This document shows positions 1-9,985 of a DNA stretch of 64,000 nucleotides, piece by piece. The translations under genes were made by a program, and so were the position numbers. The notes beneath the pieces are model-generated. The model did not search any database, was not told the DNA's origin, and saw only the letters and a program-made list of their open reading frames with translations. Source of the stretch: Euwallacea fornicatus (taxonomy: Eukaryota > Arthropoda > Insecta > Coleoptera > Curculionidae); assembly GCF_040115645.1 (NCBI RefSeq), contig NW_027096021.1:744001-808000 (forward strand), given 5' to 3'. Position 1 is the stretch's first letter. The number at the start of each line of letters is the position of its first letter.

Positions 1-267
1 TAAGCTCGATGAGTACTTTAACATGACACAACACATCAGAATTGCATCTTGTTGAACTTCCAAGAAAAATAGTACTTTATGTGCTCAAACAAACAACTTT
101 TGTGACTTTTCAAACTTTGAAGCTCGATAACCTCGGCAAATGTGGACCAAATTTCTTAAACAAAGTGTCAAAGTAATCACCTCAACGAGATTTTGAAGAT
201 GTCACAACACATCATGATTACATCTTGTTGAACTTCCAAGAAAAATAGTACTTTATGTGCTCAAACA

Positions 268-280
268 CACAACTTTTGTG
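268..280. repeat. Dyad symmetry cacaacttttgtg within monomer
   Basis: Perfect 5-bp arms (cacaa / ttgtg) surround a 3-bp centre at ref 32-44. It recurs in most monomers. In a common variant the sequence becomes cacacaacttgtgtg, which is a perfect 7-bp-arm palindrome around a single central base, for example at 2733-2747. The arm ttgtgac at 276-282 is also the exact reverse complement of gtcacaa at 377-383 in the same monomer, giving a longer-range inverted pair about 94 bp apart. Confidence 0.85.
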
Positions 281-284
281 ACTT

Positions 285-297
285 TTCAAACTTTGAA
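285..297. repeat. Dyad symmetry ttcaaactttgaa within monomer
   Basis: A perfect 6-bp-arm palindrome around a central c at ref 49-61. The variant caaattttgaag, common in some subtypes, weakens it, and ttccaattttgaag shifts it. It lies only 4 bp beyond the cacaacttttgtg dyad, so a typical monomer carries two adjacent hairpin-capable elements. Confidence 0.85.
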
Positions 298-306
298 GCT
301 CGATAA

Positions 307-323
307 CTTCGGCAAATGAGGAC
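307..323. other. Weak CENP-B-box-like 17-mer (cttcggcaaatgaggac)
   Basis: Compared with the conserved CENP-B box positions NTTCGNNNNANNCGGGN, this monomer word keeps TTCG, the A at position 10 and two of the four bases at positions 13-16, about 7 of 9 fixed positions. The match recurs in most monomers; subtypes with ctttgg or cctcgg lose part of TTCG. A 7/9 match can arise by chance and CENP-B binding is not established for plant satellites, so this is a candidate only. Confidence 0.25.
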
Positions 324-2148
324 CAAATTTGTTAAACAAATTGTCAAATTAATCACCTCAACGAGATTTTGAAGATGTCACAACACATCATGATTACATC
401 TTGTTGAACTTCCAAGAAAAATAGTACTTTATGTGCTCAAACACACAACTTTTGTGACTTTTCAAACTTTGAAGCTCGATAACTTCGGCAAATGAGGACC
501 AAATTTGTTAAACAAATTGTCAAATTAATCAGCTCGACGAGATTTTGAAGATGTCACAACACATCAGAATTGCATCTTGTTGAACTTCCAAGAAAAATAG
601 TACTTTATGTGCTCAAACACACAACTTTTGTGACTTTTCAAACTTTGAAGCTCGATAACTTCGGCAAATGAGGACCAAATTTGTTAACCAGATTGTCAAA
701 GTAATCACCTCAACGAGATTTTGAAGATGTCACAAAACATCATCATTACATCTTGTTGAACTTTCAAGAAAAATAGTACTTCATGTGCTCAAACACACAA
801 CTTTTGTGACTTTTCAAACTTTGAAGCTCGATAACTTCGGCAAATGAGGACCAAATTTGTTAAACAGAGTGTCAAATTAATAAGCTCGATGAGTACTTTA
901 ACATGACACAACACATCAGAATTGCATTTTGTTGAACTTCCAAGAAAAATAGTACTTTATGTGCTCAAATACACAACTTTTGTGACTTTTCAAACTTTGA
1001 AGCTCGATAGCTTCGGCAAATGTGGACCAAATTTCTTAAACAAAGTGTCAAAGTAATCACCTCAACGAGATTTTGAAGATGTCACAACACATCAGAATTG
1101 CATCTTGTTGAACTTCCAAGAAAAATAGTACTTTATGTGCTCAAACAAACAACTTTTGTGACTTTTCAAACTTTGAAGCTCGATAACCTCGGCAAATGTG
1201 GACCAAATTTCTTAAACAAAGTGTCAAAGTAATCACCTCAACGAGATTTTGAAGATGTCACAACACATCATGATTACATCTTGTTGAACTTCCAAGAAAA
1301 ATAGTACTTTATGTGCTCAAACACACAACTTTTGTGACTTTTCAAACTTTGAAGCTCGATAACTTCGGCAAATGAGGACCAAATTTGTTAAACAAATTGT
1401 CAAATTAATCACCTCAACGAGATTTTGAAGATGTCACAACACATCATGATTACATTTTGTTGAACTTCCAAGAAAAATAGTACTTTATGTGCTCAAACAC
1501 ACAACTTTTGTGACTTTTCAAACTTTGAAGCTCGATAACTTCGGCAAATGAGGACCAAATTTGTTAAACAAATTGTCAAATTAATCAGCTCGACGAGATT
1601 TTGAAGATGTCACAACACATCAGAATTGCATCTTGTTGAACTTCCAAGAAAAATAGTACTTTATGTGCTCAAACACACAACTTTTGTGACTTTTCAAACT
1701 TTGAAGCTCGATAACTTCGGCAAATGAGGACCAAATTTGTTAACCAGATTGTCAAAGTAATCACCTCAACGAGATTTTGAAGATGTCACAAAACATCATC
1801 ATTACATCTTGTTGAACTTCCAAGAAAAATAGTACTTCATGTGCTCAAACACACAACTTTTGTGACTTTTCAAACTTTGAAGCTCGATAACTTCGGCAAA
1901 TGAGGACCAAATTTGTTAAACAGAGTGTCAAATTAATAAGCTCGATGAGTACTTTAACATGACACAACACATCAGAATTGCATTTTGTTGAACTTCCAAG
2001 AAAAATAGTACTTTATGTGCTCAAATACACAACTTTTGTGACTTTTCAAACTTTGAAGCTCGATAGCTTCGGCAAATGTGGACCAAATTTCTTAAACAAA
2101 GTGTCAAAGTAATCACCTCAACGAGATTTTGAAGATGTCACAACACAT

Positions 2149-3476
2149 CATCATTACATCTTGTTGAACTTCCAAGAAAAATAGTACTTCATGTGCTCAA
2201 ACACACAACTTTTGTGACTTTTCAAACTTTGAAGCTCGATAGCTCCGGCAAATGAAGACCAAATTTGTTAAACAAAGTGTCAAATTAATCAGCTTGACGA
2301 GATTTTGAATATGTCACAACACATCATGATTACATCTTGTTGAATTTCCAAGAAAAATAGTACTTCATGTGCTCAAACACACAACTTTTGTGACTTTTCA
2401 AACTTTGAAGCTCGATAGCTTCGGCAAATGTGGACCAAATTTCTTAAACAAAGTGTCAAAGTAATCACCTCAACGAGATTTTGAAGATGTCACAACACAT
2501 CATGATTACATCTTGTTGAACTTCCAAGAAAAATAGTACTTTATGTGCTCAAACACACAACTTTTGTGACTTTTCAAACTTTGAAGCTCGATAACTTCGG
2601 CAAATGAGGACCAAATTTGTTAAACCAATTGTCAAATTAATCAGCTCGACGAGATTTTGAAGATGTCACAACACATCAGAATTGCATCTTGTTGAACTTC
2701 CAAGAAAAATAGTACTTTATGTGCTCAAACACACAACTTGTGTGACTTTTCAAACTTTGAAGCTCGTTAACTTCGGCAAATGAGGACCAAATTTGTTAAA
2801 CAGAGTGTCAAATTAATCAGCTCGATGAGTACTTTAACATGACACAACACATCAGAATTGCATCTTGTTGAACTTCCAAGAAAAATAGTACTTTATGTGC
2901 TCAAACAAACAACTTTTGTGACTTTTCAAACTTTGAAGCTCGATAACCTCGGCAAATGAGGACCAAATTTGTTAAACAGAGTGTCAAATTAATCAGCTCG
3001 ATGAGATCATTAACATGACACAACACATCAGAATTGCATCTTGTTGAACTTCCAAGAAAAATAGTACTTTATGTGCTCAAACACACAACTTGTGTGACTT
3101 TTCAAACTTTGAAGCTCGTTAACTTCGGCAAATGAGGACCAAATTTGTTAAACAGAGTGTCAAATTAATCAGCTCGATGAGATCTTTAACATGACACAAC
3201 ACATCAGAATTGCATCTTGTTGAACTTATAAGAAAAATAGTACTTTATGTGTTCAAACACACAACTTTTGTGACTTTTCAAACTTTGAAGCTCGATAACT
3301 TCGGCAAATAAGGACCAAATTTGTTAAACAGAGTGTCAAATTAATAAGCTAGATGAGTACTTTAACATGACACAACACATCAGAATTGCATCTTGTTGAA
3401 CTTCCAAGAAAAATAGTACTTTATGTGCTCAAACAAACAACTTTTGTGACTTTTCAAACTTTGAAGCTCGATAACC
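2149..3476. repeat. Mosaic satellite segment, ~7.5 monomers
   Basis: This is satellite sequence without a clear local multimer. The segment around 2045-2326, with atcatcattac, tacttcatg and the rare tagctccggcaaatgaagac, recurs 2288 bp (13 monomers) downstream around 4333-4614. From about 2810 to 3360 lie consecutive monomers of the atctttaacatgacac class, including a unique gagatcatt variant at 3002 and HpaI-site monomers (gttaacttcgg). No gene or unique sequence is present. Confidence 0.8.
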
Positions 3477-6114
3477 TCGGCAAATGTGGACCAAATTTCT
3501 TAAACAAAGTGTCAAAGTAATCACCTCAACGAGATTTTGAAGATGTCACAACACATCATGATTACATCTTGTTGAACTTCCAAGAAAAATAGTACTTTAT
3601 GTGCTCAAACACACAACTTTTGTGACTTTTCAAACTTTGAAGCTCGATAACTTCGGCAAATGAGGACCAAATTTGTTAAACAAATTGTCAAATTAATCAC
3701 CTCAACGAGATTTTGAAGATGTCACAACACATCATGATTACATCTTGTTGAACTTCCAAGAAAAATAGTACTTTATGTGCTCAAACACACAACTTTTGTG
3801 ACTTTTCAAACTTTGAAGCTCGATAACTTCGGCAAATGAGGACCAAATTTGTTAAACAAATTGTCAAATTAATCACCTCAACGAGATTTTGAAGATGTCA
3901 CAACACATCATGATTACATCTTGTTGAACTTCCAAGAAAAATAGTACTTTATGTGCTCAAACACACAACTTTTGTGACTTTTCAAACTTTGAAGCTCGAT
4001 AACTTCGGCAAATGAGGACCAAATTTGTTAAACAAATTGTCAAATTAATCACCTCAACGAGATTTTGAAGATGTCACAACACATCATGATTACATCTTGT
4101 TGAACTCCCAAGAAAAATAGTACTTTATGTGCTCAAACACACAACTTTTGTGACTTTTCAAACTTTGAAGCTCGATAACTTCGGCAAATGAGGACCAAAT
4201 TTGTTAAACAGAGTGTCAAATTAATAAGCTCGATGAGTACTTTAACATGACACAACACATCAGAATTGCATCTTGTTGAACTTATAAGAAAAATAGTACT
4301 TTATGTGTTCAAACACACAACTTTTGTGACTTTTCAAACTTTGAAGCTCGATAGCTTCGGCAAATGTGGACCAAATTTCTTAAACAAAGTGTCAAAGTAA
4401 TCACCTCAACGAGATTTTGAAGATGTCACAACACATCATCATTACATCTTGTTGAACTTCCAAGAAAAATAGTACTTCATGTGCTCAAACACACAACTTT
4501 TGTGACTTTTCAAACTTTGAAGCTCGATAGCTCCGGCAAATGAAGACCAAATTTGTTAAACAAAGTGTCAAATTAATCAGCTTGACGAGATTTTGAATAT
4601 GTCACAACACATCATGATGGCATCTAGTTGAATTTCCAAGAAAAATAGTACTTCATGTGCTCAAACACAGAACTTTTGTGACTTCCAAATTTGAAGCTCG
4701 ATAACTTTGGCAAATGTGGACCAAATTTGTTAAACAGAGTGTCAAATTAATCAGCTCGATGAGGTTATGAAGATGTCACAACACATCATGATTACATCTT
4801 GTTGAACTTCCAAGAAAAATAGTACTTTATGTGCTCAAACACACAACTTTTGTGACTTTTCAAACTTTGAAGCTCGATAACTTCGGCAAATGTGGACCAA
4901 ATATCTTAAACAAAGTGTCAAAGTAATCACCTCAACGAGATTTTGAAGATGTCACAATACATCATGATTACATCTTGTTGAACTTCCAAGAAAAATAGTA
5001 CTTTATCTGCTCAAACACACAACTTTTGTGACTTTTCCAATTTTGAAGCTCGATAACTTTGGCAAATGTGGACCAAATTTGTTAAACAGAGTGTCAAATT
5101 AATCAGCTCGATGAGGTTATGAAGATCTCACAACACATCATGATTACATCTTGTTGAACTTCCAAGAAAAATAGTACTTTATGTGTTCAAACACACAACT
5201 TTTGTGACTTTTCAAACTTTGAAGCTCGTTAACTTCGGCAAATGAGGACCAAAGTTGTTAAACAGAGTGTCAAATTAATCAGCTCGATGAGATCTTTAAC
5301 ATGACACAACACATCAGAATTGCATCTTGTTGAACTTGCAAGAAAAATAGTACTTTATGTGCTCAAACACACAACTTTTGTGACTTTTCAAACTTTGAAG
5401 CTCGATAGCTTCGGCAAATGAGGACCAAATTTGTTAAACAGACTGTCAAATTAATCAGCTCGACGAGATTTTGAAAATGTCACAACACATCATGATTGCA
5501 TCTTGTTGAACTTCCAAGAAAAATAGTACTTTATGTGCTCAAACACACAACTTTTGTGACTTTTCCAATTTTGAAGCTCGATAACTTTGGCAAATGTGGA
5601 CCAAATTTGTTAAACAGAGTGTCAAATTAATCAGCTCGATGAGGTTATGAAGATGTCACAACACATCATGATTACATCTTGTTGAACTTCCAAGAAAAAT
5701 AGTACTTTATGTGTTCAAACACACAACTTTTGTGACTTTTCAAACTTTGAAGCTCGTTAACTTCGGCAAATGAGGACCAAATTTGTTAAACAGAGTGTCA
5801 AATTAATCAGCTCGATGAGATCTTTAACATGACACAACACATCAGAATTGCATCTTGTTGAACTTCCAAGAAAAATAGTACTTTATGTGCTCAAACACAC
5901 AACTTGTGTGACTTTTCAAACTTTGAAGCTCGTTAACTTCGGCAAATGAGGACCAAATTTGTTAAACAGAGTGTCAAATTAATCAGCTCGATGAGATCTT
6001 TAACATGACACAACACATCAGAATTGCATCTTGTTGAACTTCCAAGAAAAATAGTACTTTATGTGCTCAAACACACAACTTGTGTGACTTTTCAAACTTT
6101 GAAGCTCGATAACT
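3477..6114. repeat. 15-mer higher-order repeat, copy 1 (2638 bp)
   Basis: First copy of a 2638-bp unit (15 x 176 minus 2). Rare markers all recur exactly 2638 bp downstream: gaactccca at 4102, agctccgg at 4529, the 2-bp-deleted monomer at 4678, atatcttaaa at 4901, gtcacaatac at 4951, gaagatctca at 5121 and gaacttgca at 5332. I saw no difference between the copies at the markers checked, so the duplication looks recent. Confidence 0.92.
4678..4697. repeat. 2-bp-deleted monomer, type 1, copy 1
   Basis: Reads gtgacttccaaatttgaagc, 20 bases where other monomers have 22 (gtgactttt...). This monomer is therefore 174 bp long. It also carries cacagaac and the tctagttg variant nearby. It is one of only two distinct length mutations in the window. 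Confidence 0.93.
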
Positions 6115-8752
6115 TCGGCAAATGTGGACCAAATTTCTTAAACAAAGTGTCAAAGTAATCACCTCAACGAGATTTTGAAGATGTCACAACACATCATGAT
6201 TACATCTTGTTGAACTTCCAAGAAAAATAGTACTTTATGTGCTCAAACACACAACTTTTGTGACTTTTCAAACTTTGAAGCTCGATAACTTCGGCAAATG
6301 AGGACCAAATTTGTTAAACAAATTGTCAAATTAATCACCTCAACGAGATTTTGAAGATGTCACAACACATCATGATTACATCTTGTTGAACTTCCAAGAA
6401 AAATAGTACTTTATGTGCTCAAACACACAACTTTTGTGACTTTTCAAACTTTGAAGCTCGATAACTTCGGCAAATGAGGACCAAATTTGTTAAACAAATT
6501 GTCAAATTAATCACCTCAACGAGATTTTGAAGATGTCACAACACATCATGATTACATCTTGTTGAACTTCCAAGAAAAATAGTACTTTATGTGCTCAAAC
6601 ACACAACTTTTGTGACTTTTCAAACTTTGAAGCTCGATAACTTCGGCAAATGAGGACCAAATTTGTTAAACAAATTGTCAAATTAATCACCTCAACGAGA
6701 TTTTGAAGATGTCACAACACATCATGATTACATCTTGTTGAACTCCCAAGAAAAATAGTACTTTATGTGCTCAAACACACAACTTTTGTGACTTTTCAAA
6801 CTTTGAAGCTCGATAACTTCGGCAAATGAGGACCAAATTTGTTAAACAGAGTGTCAAATTAATAAGCTCGATGAGTACTTTAACATGACACAACACATCA
6901 GAATTGCATCTTGTTGAACTTATAAGAAAAATAGTACTTTATGTGTTCAAACACACAACTTTTGTGACTTTTCAAACTTTGAAGCTCGATAGCTTCGGCA
7001 AATGTGGACCAAATTTCTTAAACAAAGTGTCAAAGTAATCACCTCAACGAGATTTTGAAGATGTCACAACACATCATCATTACATCTTGTTGAACTTCCA
7101 AGAAAAATAGTACTTCATGTGCTCAAACACACAACTTTTGTGACTTTTCAAACTTTGAAGCTCGATAGCTCCGGCAAATGAAGACCAAATTTGTTAAACA
7201 AAGTGTCAAATTAATCAGCTTGACGAGATTTTGAATATGTCACAACACATCATGATGGCATCTAGTTGAATTTCCAAGAAAAATAGTACTTCATGTGCTC
7301 AAACACAGAACTTTTGTGACTTCCAAATTTGAAGCTCGATAACTTTGGCAAATGTGGACCAAATTTGTTAAACAGAGTGTCAAATTAATCAGCTCGATGA
7401 GGTTATGAAGATGTCACAACACATCATGATTACATCTTGTTGAACTTCCAAGAAAAATAGTACTTTATGTGCTCAAACACACAACTTTTGTGACTTTTCA
7501 AACTTTGAAGCTCGATAACTTCGGCAAATGTGGACCAAATATCTTAAACAAAGTGTCAAAGTAATCACCTCAACGAGATTTTGAAGATGTCACAATACAT
7601 CATGATTACATCTTGTTGAACTTCCAAGAAAAATAGTACTTTATCTGCTCAAACACACAACTTTTGTGACTTTTCCAATTTTGAAGCTCGATAACTTTGG
7701 CAAATGTGGACCAAATTTGTTAAACAGAGTGTCAAATTAATCAGCTCGATGAGGTTATGAAGATCTCACAACACATCATGATTACATCTTGTTGAACTTC
7801 CAAGAAAAATAGTACTTTATGTGTTCAAACACACAACTTTTGTGACTTTTCAAACTTTGAAGCTCGTTAACTTCGGCAAATGAGGACCAAAGTTGTTAAA
7901 CAGAGTGTCAAATTAATCAGCTCGATGAGATCTTTAACATGACACAACACATCAGAATTGCATCTTGTTGAACTTGCAAGAAAAATAGTACTTTATGTGC
8001 TCAAACACACAACTTTTGTGACTTTTCAAACTTTGAAGCTCGATAGCTTCGGCAAATGAGGACCAAATTTGTTAAACAGACTGTCAAATTAATCAGCTCG
8101 ACGAGATTTTGAAAATGTCACAACACATCATGATTGCATCTTGTTGAACTTCCAAGAAAAATAGTACTTTATGTGCTCAAACACACAACTTTTGTGACTT
8201 TTCCAATTTTGAAGCTCGATAACTTTGGCAAATGTGGACCAAATTTGTTAAACAGAGTGTCAAATTAATCAGCTCGATGAGGTTATGAAGATGTCACAAC
8301 ACATCATGATTACATCTTGTTGAACTTCCAAGAAAAATAGTACTTTATGTGTTCAAACACACAACTTTTGTGACTTTTCAAACTTTGAAGCTCGTTAACT
8401 TCGGCAAATGAGGACCAAATTTGTTAAACAGAGTGTCAAATTAATCAGCTCGATGAGATCTTTAACATGACACAACACATCAGAATTGCATCTTGTTGAA
8501 CTTCCAAGAAAAATAGTACTTTATGTGCTCAAACACACAACTTGTGTGACTTTTCAAACTTTGAAGCTCGTTAACTTCGGCAAATGAGGACCAAATTTGT
8601 TAAACAGAGTGTCAAATTAATCAGCTCGATGAGATCTTTAACATGACACAACACATCAGAATTGCATCTTGTTGAACTTCCAAGAAAAATAGTACTTTAT
8701 GTGCTCAAACACACAACTTGTGTGACTTTTCAAACTTTGAAGCTCGATAACT
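6115..8752. repeat. 15-mer higher-order repeat, copy 2 (2638 bp)
   Basis: Directly abuts copy 1. Matching markers sit at 6740 (gaactccca), 7167 (agctccgg), 7316 (2-bp-deleted monomer), 7539 (atatcttaaa), 7589 (gtcacaatac), 7759 (gaagatctca) and 7970 (gaacttgca). The match continues about 130 bp past 8752 until caaatacac replaces caaacacac near 8885. This tandem pair is the cleanest recent multimer duplication in the window. Confidence 0.92.
7316..7335. repeat. 2-bp-deleted monomer, type 1, copy 2
   Basis: The same deletion as at 4678, exactly 2638 bp downstream, inherited through duplication of the 15-mer and not a new event. Confidence 0.93.
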
Positions 8753-9985
8753 TCGGCAAATGTGGACCAAATTTCTTAAACAAAGTGTCAAAGTAATCAC
8801 CTCAACGAGATTTTGAAGATGTCACAACACATCATGATTACATCTTGTTGAACTTCCAAGAAAAATAGTACTTTATGTGCTCAAATACACAACTTTTGTG
8901 ACTTTTCAAACTTTGAAGCTCGATAACTTCGGCAAATGTAGACCAAATTTCTTAAACAAAGTGTCAAAGTAATCACCTCAACGAGATTTTCAAGATGTCA
9001 CAACACATCATGATTACATCTTGTTGAACTTCCAAGAAAAATAGTACTTTATGTGCTCAAACACACAACTTGTGTGACTTTTCAAACTTTGAAGCTCGAT
9101 AACTTCGGCAAATGAGGACCAAATTTGTTAAACAAAGTGTCAAATTAATCAGCTCGACGAGATTTTGAATATGTCACAACACATCATGATTGCATCTAGT
9201 TGAATTTCCAAGAAAAATAGTACTTTATGTGCTCAAATACACAACTTTTGTGACTTTTCAAACTTTGAAGCTTGATAACTTCGGCAAATGTGGACCAAAT
9301 TTGTTAAACAGAGTGTCAAATTAATCAGCTCGACGAGATTTTGAAGATGTCACAACACATCGTGATTGCATCTTGTTGAACTTCCAAGAAAAATAGTACT
9401 TTATGTGCTCAAACAAACAACTTTTGTGACTTTTCAAACTTTGAAGCTCGATAACCTCTGCAAATGTGGACCAAATTTCTTAAACAAAGTGTCAAAGTAA
9501 TCACCTCAACGAGATTTTGAAGATGTCACAACACATCATGATTACATCTTGTTGAACTTCCAAGAAAAATAGTACTTTATGTGCTCAAACACACAACTTT
9601 TGTGACTTTTCAAACTTTGAAGCTCGATAACTTCGGCAAATGAGGACCAAATTTGTTAAACAAATTGTCAAATTAATCAGCTCGACGAGATTTTGAAGAT
9701 GTCACAACACATCAGAATTGCATCTTGTTGAACTTCCAAGAAAAATAGTACTTTATGTGCTCAAACACACAACTTGTGTGACTTTTCAAACTTTGAAGCT
9801 CGATAACCTCGGCAAATGTGGACCAAATTTCTTAAACAAAGTGTCAAAGTAATCACCTCAACGAGATTTTGAAGATGTCACAACTCATCATGATTACATC
9901 TTGTTGAACTTCCAAGAAAAATAGTACTTTATATGCGCAAACACACAACTTTTGTGACTTTTCAAATTTTGAAGCTCGATAACTT
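8753..9985. repeat. Mosaic satellite segment with a far-copied cassette
   Basis: About seven monomers without a local multimer. The stretch from about 8870 to 9405, with caaatacac, gtagacc, gaatatgtc, tctagttgaatttcc and cgtgattgc, recurs at about 22064-22599, an offset of 13194 bp (75 monomers minus the three 2-bp deletions in between). Small differences include ttttcaag near 8990 and gaagcttgat near 9268. A private atatgcgc variant lies near 9932. No gene is present. Confidence 0.82.

Larger units (their letters stand above)
237..412. repeat. Reference monomer of the 176-bp satellite
   Basis: This copy is used as the coordinate frame, ref 1-176. Ref 1-23 holds the nearly invariant word agaaaaatagtacttta, which contains an AGTACT (ScaI) site present in every monomer I read. 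Ref 26-46 holds a variable CA-rich stretch and the dyad cacaacttttgtg. Ref 49-61 holds the dyad ttcaaactttgaa. Ref 65-90 carries ctcgataacttcggcaaat, with two CpG sites. Ref 90-117 varies between aaatttgttaaacagagtg and aaatttcttaaacaaagtg. Ref 118-129 (cagctcgacgag in other copies) carries the other two CpGs. Ref 141-170 varies among catgattac, cagaattgc, cagaattac, cgtgattgc and others. Subtype names in the other entries refer to these variable blocks. Confidence 0.95.
1..2148. repeat. 6-mer higher-order repeat, 1056 bp, two copies
   Basis: Positions 27-1092 match 1083-2148 at an offset of 1056 bp, six monomers. Diagnostic variants recur in order: caaacaaac with aacctcgg, two catgattac monomers, a cagaattgc monomer with gttaaccagattg (near 685 and 1741), then caaaacatcatcatt with tacttcatg, then taagctcgatgagtac with gcattttg and caaatacac (881 and 1937). 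Scattered differences, such as acatcttg at 397 against acattttg at 1453, show the copies are not identical. The left end of the window cuts the first copy. Confidence 0.85.

Noticed and set aside
237..412. gtcacaa / ttgtgac inverted pair as a transposon terminal repeat
   Set aside because: It is only 7 bp, lies inside every monomer, has no target-site duplication and no internal coding sequence.
3174..3200. Promoter-like TATA or polymerase III boxes in monomers
   Set aside because: AT-rich words such as ttaataag occur, but none has partner elements at proper spacing, and all are ordinary parts of the repeat.
3477..8752. Assembly artefact explaining the identical 2638-bp pair
   Set aside because: It cannot be excluded from sequence alone, but similar nested duplications with graded divergence occur throughout the window, so a real tandem duplication is the simpler reading.
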